The translations under genes and the position numbers were made by a program. Shown one piece after another: positions 23,373-28,897 of a stretch of DNA of 28,897 bases; within the stretch, counting starts at the first letter, position 1; every line of letters begins with the position of its first letter. Source of the DNA: Bacillota bacterium. Lineage in GTDB: Bacteria > Bacillota_I > Bacilli_A > RFN20 > CAG-826. The DNA is taken from positions 1 through 28,897 of the forward strand of contig JAEWLX010000076.1 in NCBI GenBank assembly GCA_023457325.1. The letters run 5' to 3'. The notes beneath the pieces are model-generated. The model saw nothing but the letters and a program-made list of their open reading frames with translations, did not search any database and was not told the origin of the DNA.

Positions 23373-25316
23373 TTATTTAACCTCCTCAATGAATTTATCG
23401 ATGACATTGAAATCAACGTTCTCTTCGACCCATTTACGGCGAATGGCAGCATCTTTGCCCATTAAGACGCTGACGCGTCTTTCGACAAGAAGCGGATCTT
23501 CAATTTTAACACGAATTAATTGTCGAGTACGAGGATTCATAGTCGTTTCCCAAAGTTGATCAGCATCCATTTCGCCAAGACCTTTATAGCGAGATATTTT
23601 GTAACCCGGACCGATCGATTTTTTAGCTTTTTCAAGGCCTCGATCATCCCAAGCATATTCATAAACAATGTTCTTATTGACCTCTTTATAAACACGGTAA
23701 AGAGGAGGTACAGCAACATAGATTTTTCCCTTGTTAACTAATGGTCTCATATAATGATAAAAGAAGGTAAGCAACAGCGTTTGAATGTGTGCACCATCAG
23801 TATCAGCATCGGTCATAATGATGATTTTTCCGTATTTTGATTCATCAATATCAAAGTTTTGACCAACACCCGCTCCAATCGTAGAAATAATCGTCGCAAA
23901 TTCTTCATTTTTCAACATTCTGTCCATTGTTACGTTGTCAGTATTTAATGGCTTACCACGAAGTGGTAAAATGGCTTGATGTAATCGATCGCGTCCCTTG
24001 CGAGCTGTACCACCAGCAGATTCACCCTCGACAATGAATATTTCGTTGAGAGGATAATCCTTTGATTGGCAAGGTGTGAGTTTATCGCTGATAATCATCT
24101 CACTTCTGACCTTTTTTGTTGATCTTGCTTCTTCTTTAGCTTTACGAGCTGCAAGACGGGCATCACGAGAATCAGTGACCTTCTTAATTAAGTTGACTGC
24201 AAACTCTCTATTTTCATTTAGATAGTAAGTTAACTTACTATAAATAAAATTATTAACAGCTTGAATCGCTTCTGGGGTACCTAGTTTTGACTTAGTTTGT
24301 CCTTCGTATTGAAGTAGTGATTCAGGAATTTTTAAGGATAATATGGCAGTAAGACCTTCGCGAATGTCACTACCTTCCAATTTATTTTTCCCTTTTAAAA
24401 GGGAATGTTCAGTTGCAAAGTCATTAACAGCCCTCGTTAAACCAATTCTAAATCCGGTCTCATGAGTACCACCGTCTCTTGTCCGGACATTATTTGCGTA
24501 AGAATAAATCGACTCATTATAGTCTTCGATGCAATATTGCATCGCACACTCGATTTTAATACCGTTTGCGTCATCTTCAAAAGAAACGATATTACCAAGC
24601 GGTTTTTTGCTTTGATTCAAAGTCGCAACATATTCTTTGAGTCCATCGGCATAATAAAACTCATGGGACAAATCTGTCCTTTCATCCTTAAGGATGAAGC
24701 GTACCTTTTTTAGCAGAAAAGCACTCTCTTGCAAGTGGTTATAGATCGTATCCCACTTGAAGTCGATTGACGAAAAAATTGTTGCATCTGGTTTAAAACG
24801 GACAAGAGTACCGTGTTTATTGGTTTTACCAATAACCTCAAGAGGAATGGCGAGCTTACCACCATTTTCAAAACGGAGATGATGTGCTTTTCCTTCTTGA
24901 AAAACAGTCACATCTAGGTATTCGCTTAGTGCATTAGTTACCGAAGCACCAACGCCGTGTAGTCCTGCACTACTTTTATAGACGGCATCGGAGAATTTTC
25001 CTCCTGAATGCAAGGTTGAAAAAATTAATTGGACAGCAGGGATATTTGTTTGATGATGAATCCCCACGGGAATTCCTCGCCCCTCATCCTCAACCGAAAG
25101 CGAACCATCTTTGTGAATAATGACAGTAATTTTATTTCCATAACCAGATAAGGCCTCGTCAACACCATTATCGATTACTTCCCAGACAAGATGATGAAGA
25201 CCTGAAGAATTGGTCGAGCCAATATACATGGCTGGCCTTTTGCGAACACCAGAAAGACCCTCGAGAACATCGATATCGTCTGCCGTGTATGTGCTTTTAA
25301 TTGTTTTTTCTGCCAT
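23373..25316 (-). CDS. parE: DNA topoisomerase IV subunit B
   Basis: ATPase subunit of topoisomerase IV, 647 aa. GHKL ATPase motifs: EVIDNGVDEA (46-55), DEGRGIPVGIH and GLHGVGASVTNALSE; then QTKSKLGTPE at the transducer domain, and the TOPRIM domain with EGESAGGTARKGRDR and the metal-binding DADTDGAHIQTLLLTFFYHYMRPL; the C-terminus has the YKGLGEMDADQLWETTMNP motif. GyrB and ParE are close relatives; GLSGVRKRPAMYIGST and the pairing with a ParC-like subunit favour ParE. First gene of a two-gene operon, divergent from plsY. A GAGG site lies five bases before the ATG. Confidence 0.94.
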   Translation of the reverse strand: MAEKTIKSTYTADDIDVLEGLSGVRKRPAMYIGSTNSSGLHHLVWEVIDNGVDEALSGYGNKITVIIHKDGSLSVEDEGRGIPVGIHHQTNIPAVQLIFSTLHSGGKFSDAVYKSSAGLHGVGASVTNALSEYLDVTVFQEGKAHHLRFENGGKLAIPLEVIGKTNKHGTLVRFKPDATIFSSIDFKWDTIYNHLQESAFLLKKVRFILKDERTDLSHEFYYADGLKEYVATLNQSKKPLGNIVSFEDDANGIKIECAMQYCIEDYNESIYSYANNVRTRDGGTHETGFRIGLTRAVNDFATEHSLLKGKNKLEGSDIREGLTAILSLKIPESLLQYEGQTKSKLGTPEAIQAVNNFIYSKLTYYLNENREFAVNLIKKVTDSRDARLAARKAKEEARSTKKVRSEMIISDKLTPCQSKDYPLNEIFIVEGESAGGTARKGRDRLHQAILPLRGKPLNTDNVTMDRMLKNEEFATIISTIGAGVGQNFDIDESKYGKIIIMTDADTDGAHIQTLLLTFFYHYMRPLVNKGKIYVAVPPLYRVYKEVNKNIVYEYAWDDRGLEKAKKSIGPGYKISRYKGLGEMDADQLWETTMNPRTRQLIRVKIEDPLLVERRVSVLMGKDAAIRRKWVEENVDFNVIDKFIEEVK

Positions 25317-25347
25317 GCTTGCCTCGCGAACTATAAATCAATTCGTA

Positions 25348-25356
25348 ATTATAACA
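25348..25356 (-). promoter_or_regulatory. parE-parC promoter, extended -10
   Basis: On the minus strand TGTTATAAT, an extended -10 (TGN-TATAAT), 32 bases before the parE ATG. The -35 is poor. The identical nonamer stands before efp (27196-27204). Confidence 0.65.
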
Positions 25357-25364
25357 AATAAGTT

Positions 25365-25392
25365 TTGAAAAGTAATGATAGTTTTATATAAT
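25365..25392 (+). promoter_or_regulatory. plsY promoter
   Basis: TTGAAA (25365-25370), a 16-base spacer and TATAAT (25387-25392), followed by GAGG at 25412-25415 before the ATG. The -35 lies close to the divergent parE promoter, so the two could interfere. Confidence 0.7.
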
Positions 25393-25419
25393 AAATAAGC
25401 ATTTAGGGGATGAGGACTT

Positions 25420-26133
25420 ATGGATATTATTTATAATATAGTTGTCGGTATTGGCTCATTAATAATTGGTTATTTAATTGGATCATTTCCAACCGCTATC
25501 GTAATTGGTAGGGTCTTCTTCAAACAAGATCCTCGCAATTTTGGTTCAAAGAATGCCGGTGGCACGAACGCGGGGAGACTTTGGGGCAAAAAAGCTGGCT
25601 TAGCAGTTATGATTGTCGATATCATAAAAGCTGTTTTGGCAATTTGGACAGTTTATTTGCTCATCAATTTTACTAATTTAAAAAATGTCGTTAGTTTATG
25701 GAATAATGGTCTTTTTTATTACTACCTTGGCTCACTCGGAGCGGCCATCGGACACTGTTGGCCAATATATGCCAACTTCCGCGGAGGTAAAGCCGTCTCA
25801 GCCCTTGCCGGAATGGTTGTCGCCACTAGTTGGTTTCTATCTTTGTTCGGTCTGGTCTTCTTTGTTGTACTGAAGAACAAAAAGTTCGTTTCCCTTTCCT
25901 CAATCATTGCTTCATCAGTCGTAACTTTAGCTTCATGGGTGATGTTAATCGTAGAGTTAACTACCCCAGGAGCCTTCAATTTTGGCATGTGGGGAAATGG
26001 TTCGTTTTTTCTAGCCGGATGGGAATACACTCTTGTAATTTCTATCATCACAATTATCCTTATTTTGCGCCACCACGAAAATATCAAAAGGCTCTCTAAA
26101 AACGAAGAAAACAAAGTTCGTTGGATCAAATAA
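25420..26133 (+). CDS. plsY: Acyl-phosphate:glycerol-3-phosphate acyltransferase PlsY
   Basis: Integral membrane enzyme that makes lysophosphatidic acid from acyl-phosphate and glycerol 3-phosphate, the first acylation in phospholipid synthesis of most Gram-positives. 237 aa with about five or more membrane segments. The three cytoplasmic family motifs are present: GSFPTA (21-26), SKNAGGTNAGR (43-53) and GHCWPIYANFRGGKA (111-125), the last carrying the glycine-rich acyl-phosphate site. The protein is about 30-40 residues longer than a typical PlsY (about 195-205), with a longer loop near residues 165-200. Divergent from parE, the same neighbourhood (plsY beside parE-parC) as in B. subtilis. 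Confidence 0.95.
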   Translation: MDIIYNIVVGIGSLIIGYLIGSFPTAIVIGRVFFKQDPRNFGSKNAGGTNAGRLWGKKAGLAVMIVDIIKAVLAIWTVYLLINFTNLKNVVSLWNNGLFYYYLGSLGAAIGHCWPIYANFRGGKAVSALAGMVVATSWFLSLFGLVFFVVLKNKKFVSLSSIIASSVVTLASWVMLIVELTTPGAFNFGMWGNGSFFLAGWEYTLVISIITIILILRHHENIKRLSKNEENKVRWIK

Positions 26134-26335
26134 AATAGTAGTTATTTAGTATATTTATAGTCTAATACGTCGATGTGAATAATCTATTAACATAAAACCA
26201 TGAAACAAAAATATTTCGATTAAATGGGTGTTTTTCATTGACGTTTTATAGTTGTCATGTCAATATGCACGCTTAATCTACAAAGTGAATGACCCACCAC
26301 CATCAACGCGTAAATATGTAGCTAATCGCAAAACA
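26134..26335. other. Intergenic region downstream of plsY
   Basis: About 200 bases with no convincing gene. It opens with TAGTAGTTATTTAGTAT, similar to the sequence near 16965-16985, and has ATTGAC (26237-26242) and GTCAAT (26259-26264) as a 6-bp inverted repeat around 16 bases. No tRNA, riboswitch or known small RNA was recognised. The right boundary is a strong two-way terminator. Confidence 0.5.
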
Positions 26336-26360
26336 AAAAGACACCATTTTCGTGTCTTTT
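26336..26360 (-). terminator. Terminator of the efp-yneF operon, probably bidirectional
   Basis: Perfect 9-bp stem AAAAGACAC / GTGTCTTTT around CATTTTC. On the minus strand it is followed by T-rich TGTTTTG, 21 bases after the yneF stop. The plus-strand side ends in TTTTGTTG, so it may also stop transcripts coming from plsY. Confidence 0.88.
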
Positions 26361-26381
26361 GTTGTCAATAATTATCTTGCG

Positions 26382-26597
26382 TTATTGGCTGTTTTTCATG
26401 TTGTTCATGACAGCTCTAATTTGCGATTCACTAGGCTTTCTTCCCATGGACAAGAACATTGCGCGAATCATATTTTCGCTGATTGGCGGGTTCTTGGCGA
26501 GCTCGCGTTTAAATAGCCATCTTGAAACAAAAAAGCCAGCGACAAGACCGCCGATTAAGGCTAAGACAATTAGTAAAATCCATGACCATATTTCCAC
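26382..26597 (-). CDS. yneF: YneF-family (UPF0154) membrane protein
   Basis: 71-aa protein of the YneF/UPF0154 family, widespread in Firmicutes and Mollicutes but without known function. One membrane segment (residues 4-27, WSWILLIVLALIGGLVAGFF), then a cytoplasmic part with the family signature LAKNPPISENMIRAMFLSMGRKPSE (residues 33-57) and a Met/Asn/Gln-rich tail. The start is GTG at 26597 with a perfect AAGGAGG nine bases upstream, inside the end of efp. Last gene of its operon. Confidence 0.93.
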   Translation of the reverse strand: MEIWSWILLIVLALIGGLVAGFFVSRWLFKRELAKNPPISENMIRAMFLSMGRKPSESQIRAVMNNMKNSQ

Positions 26598-26611
26598 TGC
26601 TTTATTCCTCC

Positions 26612-27169
26612 TTATGCGCGACCATCATATTGGCCGTTATCAGTTCTGACAAGAATCGTCTCACCGTTTTCAATAAAAAGTGGGACGCGAAGTTTGTAAC
26701 CAGTTTCCAAAATCGCATCTTTCATTGCCTTGTTGACTGTATCACCACGAACAGCTGGTTCGCATTCAACGATTTGAAGAGCAATTTTTGACGGAAGAGA
26801 TAATCCAAGGATTTCATCTTCATAGGCTAAAATTTCGATTTCGGAATTCGCGACAAGGAAATTTCTTTCCCACTCCATATTACCTTTAGGTAATTCAATT
26901 TGATCAAAGGTGACTTGATCCATAAATACGAGCATATCGCCAGAATCATAAAGATAAGTCATCTTTTTCTTATTGAGCCTTACTGGTTCAACAACATAAC
27001 CACTATTTCTTGAAATTTCTAGAATCGCTCCAGTTCTTAAGTTTTTGACTTTGACTTTGGCGACCATTTTGCGCATTGCTGTTTTATTAAGTAAAATATC
27101 TAACACCGAGTACAAAACACCTTCATCAATGAAGTGATTGCCTGGTCTTAGTTCTGTAACATTTATCAT
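26612..27169 (-). CDS. efp: Elongation factor P with unusual loop
   Basis: 185-aa EF-P, which enters stalled ribosomes and helps form peptide bonds at polyproline. Three beta-barrel domains are recognisable: domain I (residues 1-62) ending KVKVKNLRTGAILE, domain II with MTYLYDSGDMLVFMDQVTFDQIELPKG, MEWERNFL and EILGLSLPSKIALQIVECEP, domain III with ILETGYKLRVPLFIENGETILVRTDNGQYDGRA (split). The tip loop of domain I usually reads PGKG with the modified Lys (position 32 in B. subtilis numbering). Here it is NKTAMRKM, with Met32 at the tip and no flanking glycines by ungapped alignment. Starts with a strong AAGGAGG site. Cotranscribed with yneF; promoter at 27196. Confidence 0.93.
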   Translation of the reverse strand: MINVTELRPGNHFIDEGVLYSVLDILLNKTAMRKMVAKVKVKNLRTGAILEISRNSGYVVEPVRLNKKKMTYLYDSGDMLVFMDQVTFDQIELPKGNMEWERNFLVANSEIEILAYEDEILGLSLPSKIALQIVECEPAVRGDTVNKAMKDAILETGYKLRVPLFIENGETILVRTDNGQYDGRA

Positions 27170-27195
27170 ATTTACTCCTCCTTATGCCGTTTGTT

Positions 27196-27204
27196 ATTAT
27201 AACA
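27196..27204 (-). promoter_or_regulatory. efp-yneF promoter, extended -10
   Basis: On the minus strand TGTTATAAT, an extended -10, about 27 bases before the efp ATG, followed by AAGGAGG. The -35 is weak. Identical to the parE nonamer. Confidence 0.65.
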
Positions 27205-27207
27205 AAG

Positions 27208-27864
27208 TTATTTATTATTGGGAATGTAATCTTTCTTTAAAAAAGTATTAAATTTCAATTCGCGTTCGATTGTTGAACTCTTTTCATGACCGGGATAGAT
27301 TTTGGTATCTGGGGGCAGAGATTTTATTTTCGACAAACTTTGAATTATGGTTCGCGGTGATCCAGTTGGTAAATCACTTCGTCCAATTGAATTTCGAAAG
27401 AGAGTGTCACCAGTGAAAATCATCCCATCACTAGGAAGATAATAACAAACGCTTCCTTGAGTATGAAAGGGTGTGTGTATGACAAAAAAATCGCGTTTTA
27501 AAAGATTTATCTTTTCGCCATCAAGAACACCGATTGGTTTCGCGCTGATGACGACGGGGTCGATATCTTTATCAAGGTGTGAACAATTAAGACGCGGATC
27601 AAATAGAAAATCCTTTTCCAAATCATGCATATAAAGTTTTGTCTTTGGAAAGGCACTTAACAAAGAAGGAAGTCCACGAATATGATCGAAATGACCATGC
27701 GTTAGCAAGATAGCCTCTAACTCCAGATTCCTCCTAAGCAAGAAATCACGAATTGAAGGACTATTACCATATCCAGGATCAATGATTACCGCTTTGCCGC
27801 CTTCGTCATCTAAGACATAAGTATTGCTGACGTAATCGGATTCGTTGAGGATGTGAACTTGCAT
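27208..27864 (-). CDS. MBL-fold metallo-hydrolase (glyoxalase II-like)
   Basis: 218-aa metallo-beta-lactamase-fold enzyme of the small YqgX/GloB-like group common in Firmicutes. Metal ligands are all visible: His56, His58, Asp60 and His61 in LTHGHFDHIRG; His134 in HTPFHTQGSV; Asp153 in FTGDTLFRNSIGRSDLP; His193 in YPGHEKSS. The pattern suits thiolester hydrolysis such as S-lactoylglutathione-like substrates, but substrates of this group are largely uncertain and the organism may lack glutathione. No Shine-Dalgarno sequence precedes the ATG, which comes four bases after the U-run of the rpmG terminator. A run-in from rpmG or a promoter overlapping the terminator is needed. Confidence 0.9.
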   Translation of the reverse strand: MQVHILNESDYVSNTYVLDDEGGKAVIIDPGYGNSPSIRDFLLRRNLELEAILLTHGHFDHIRGLPSLLSAFPKTKLYMHDLEKDFLFDPRLNCSHLDKDIDPVVISAKPIGVLDGEKINLLKRDFFVIHTPFHTQGSVCYYLPSDGMIFTGDTLFRNSIGRSDLPTGSPRTIIQSLSKIKSLPPDTKIYPGHEKSSTIERELKFNTFLKKDYIPNNK

Positions 27865-27868
27865 ATTT

Positions 27869-27891
27869 AAAAAAATAAGGACAAGTCCTTA
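27869..27891 (-). terminator. Terminator of rpmG
   Basis: On the minus strand TAAGGAC pairs with GTCCTTA around a two-base loop and is followed by seven T. The stem includes the rpmG stop codon. The next ATG is four bases after the last T. The tight loop would open by one or two pairs. Confidence 0.75.
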
Positions 27892-28038
27892 CTTTTTCTC
27901 CTTATGAATCGTCTGCTTATTGCATCTTGAGCAATATTTTTTTATTTCACGGCGTTCTGGATGGTTTTTCTTGTTTTTGGTTCCAATGTAGTTTTCTTCG
28001 CCGCAAACGGTACATTTAAGGATAATGTTGTCACGCAT
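27889..28038 (-). CDS. rpmG: Large-subunit ribosomal protein L33
   Basis: 49-aa protein with the L33 sequence pattern: start MRDNIILKCTVCGEENYIG, middle TKNKKNHPERREIKKYC and lysine-rich end. Four cysteines (9, 12, 36, 39) form a zinc ribbon, so this is the zinc-binding (C+) form; many Firmicutes also carry a zinc-free copy used under zinc limitation. The start has AGGTG about eight bases upstream. The stop codon is part of the terminator stem at 27869-27891. In B. subtilis an rpmG copy lies near secE-nusG; here it stands alone upstream of the MBL hydrolase, divergent from ispG. Confidence 0.95.
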   Translation of the reverse strand: MRDNIILKCTVCGEENYIGTKNKKNHPERREIKKYCSRCNKQTIHKEKK

Positions 28039-28112
28039 TTTTCGTCACCTCTTTTAAATTGCTCATAAATATTAACACATATAAATAAAGATATCTACAC
28101 TAAGTTAACGAG

Positions 28113-28121
28113 TGGTATAAT
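28113..28121 (+). promoter_or_regulatory. ispG promoter, extended -10
   Basis: TGGTATAAT, an extended -10, ends 13 bases before the ispG ATG, so transcription should start about seven bases before the start codon. No -35 consensus. A second -10-like TATAAG (28124-28129) lies five bases before the ATG. Either way there is no room for a normal ribosome binding site. Confidence 0.6.
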
Positions 28122-28134
28122 TATATAAGTAATT

Positions 28135-28897
28135 ATGCTCCCTCGCGAAATCACACGAAAAATCAACATTGGTCGACTCATAATCGGCGGTCAAAATCGC
28201 GTTTTGATTCAGTCAATGTGCAACATTAAAACCGAGCGCGTTTCTGAAGTTATTGCTCAAATAAACAGAGCAACAAAACTCGGCGCTGATTTGATGCGCG
28301 TTTCCGTATTGGATGAAAATGACGCTAAAGCCATCGCCGAGATTAAACGCCACGTCTCCATCCCGTTAGTGGCTGATATACATTTTGATTATCGATTAGC
28401 GCTGCTTGCTATCGAAAATGGCGTTGATAAAATACGCATTAATCCAGGCAATATTGGCTCTGAAGAGAAGATCAAAATCGTCGTTGATGCTTGTAAGGAA
28501 TATCATGTGCCGATTCGCGTAGGTGTAAACTCGGGCTCTATCGCTAAGGAAATCGCTAGTGATAGCGCACTTTCTTCGGCAGAAAAATTAGTATTATCAG
28601 CTAAGACGCATGTAGCTATTTTAGAGAAGATGGGTTTTTATGATATTGTCATTTCACTTAAGGGTTCTAATGTATTAGAAACAGTCGAAGCTTATCAAAA
28701 AGCAAACGAAACTTTCCCTTATCCTTTACATTTAGGAATTACGGAAGCTGGTCCTAAGGATATTGGCTTAATTCGTAGCGCGGCAGGTCTTGCCCCCCTT
28801 CTCATCGCAGGAATAGGCGACACAATTCGCATTTCTTTAAGCGATGAACCCGAAGAAGAAATCTTAGCGGCAAAACGCTTACTTCACGACCTAGGCT
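28135..28897 (+). CDS. ispG: IspG (4-hydroxy-3-methylbut-2-enyl-diphosphate synthase), 3' end outside window
   Basis: Iron-sulfur enzyme of the MEP isoprenoid pathway (GcpE) that reduces methylerythritol cyclodiphosphate to hydroxymethylbutenyl diphosphate. 254 codons are visible; the frame is still open at the window edge. Family segments: IGRLIIGGQNRVLIQSMCNIKT (split, residues 12-33), the TIM-barrel strands LVADIHFDYRLAL, KIRINPGNIGSEEKI, PIRVGVNSGS, VISLKGSN, YPLHLGITEAGP and GIGDTIRISLS. The C-terminal cysteines that hold the 4Fe-4S cluster lie beyond the window. The usual QSMTTTKT reads QSMCNIKT. Start at ATG 28135 gives MLPREITRKINIG; no Shine-Dalgarno sequence fits. With dxs it indicates that the MEP route is used. 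Confidence 0.95.
   Translation, partial: MLPREITRKINIGRLIIGGQNRVLIQSMCNIKTERVSEVIAQINRATKLGADLMRVSVLDENDAKAIAEIKRHVSIPLVADIHFDYRLALLAIENGVDKIRINPGNIGSEEKIKIVVDACKEYHVPIRVGVNSGSIAKEIASDSALSSAEKLVLSAKTHVAILEKMGFYDIVISLKGSNVLETVEAYQKANETFPYPLHLGITEAGPKDIGLIRSAAGLAPLLIAGIGDTIRISLSDEPEEEILAAKRLLHDLG

Noticed and set aside
1..28897. tRNA, rRNA, CRISPR array, insertion sequence or defence system
   Set aside because: Looked for cloverleaf-like stretches, regular short repeats, transposase motifs and defence-type motifs on both strands; none was convincing.

Overview
The window is a dense, low-GC bacterial housekeeping segment. It looks like a chromosome of the Bacilli / Mollicutes-related (Acholeplasma-, Izemoplasma-, RF39- or Erysipelotrichia-like) part of the Firmicutes. 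Three things point there: the gene orders rel-hisS-aspS, yqhY-nusB-xseA-xseB-dxs, yqeG-yqeH-yhbY-nadD/yqeK-rsfS and parE-parC; a NadD-YqeK fusion; and a CxxC-type L33. TGA is used as a true stop (nusB, dinB, the ABC permease), so this is not the Mycoplasma/Spiroplasma code. Assignment to a genus is not possible from sequence reading alone.

Layout. 1-16673 (+): 3' part of rel (cut by the window edge), hisS (with a frameshift near its 3' end), aspS, tkt, yqhY (Asp23 family), an unrecognised four-helix membrane protein, nusB, xseA, xseB, dxs, dinB, xerD, deoB, and an ABC lipoprotein/permease pair with no ATPase beside it. 16698-25316 (-): a small CPCC-type cysteine-rich protein, a roughly 360-base gap with one doubtful small ORF, then (in transcription order) yqeG-yqeH-yhbY-nadD/yqeK-rsfS, and parE-parC. 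25420-26133 (+): plsY, divergent from parE. 26382-28038 (-): rpmG, an MBL-fold hydrolase, efp and yneF. 28135-end (+): 5' part of ispG (cut by the window edge).

The genes cover translation (two aminoacyl-tRNA synthetases, EF-P, L33, and ribosome biogenesis/silencing factors YqeH, YhbY and RsfS), the stringent response (Rel), DNA topology, repair and segregation (ParCE, exonuclease VII, DinB, XerD), isoprenoid precursor synthesis (Dxs, IspG), pentose metabolism (Tkt, DeoB), NAD synthesis (NadD) and phospholipid synthesis (PlsY).

No mobile element, CRISPR array, rRNA or tRNA was recognised, and no obviously new multi-gene system. The most interesting signals are regulatory. Genes inside operons carry clear Shine-Dalgarno (SD) sequences, but several genes at operon starts have none and instead show a -10-like box 5-7 bases before the ATG, which suggests leaderless mRNAs. 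The clearest case is dinB, whose promoter overlaps the terminator of dxs. Others worth a second look are an EF-P whose modification-loop tip lacks the usual PGKG, a hisS frameshift, and a Dxs with GDA in place of the thiamine-diphosphate GDG.
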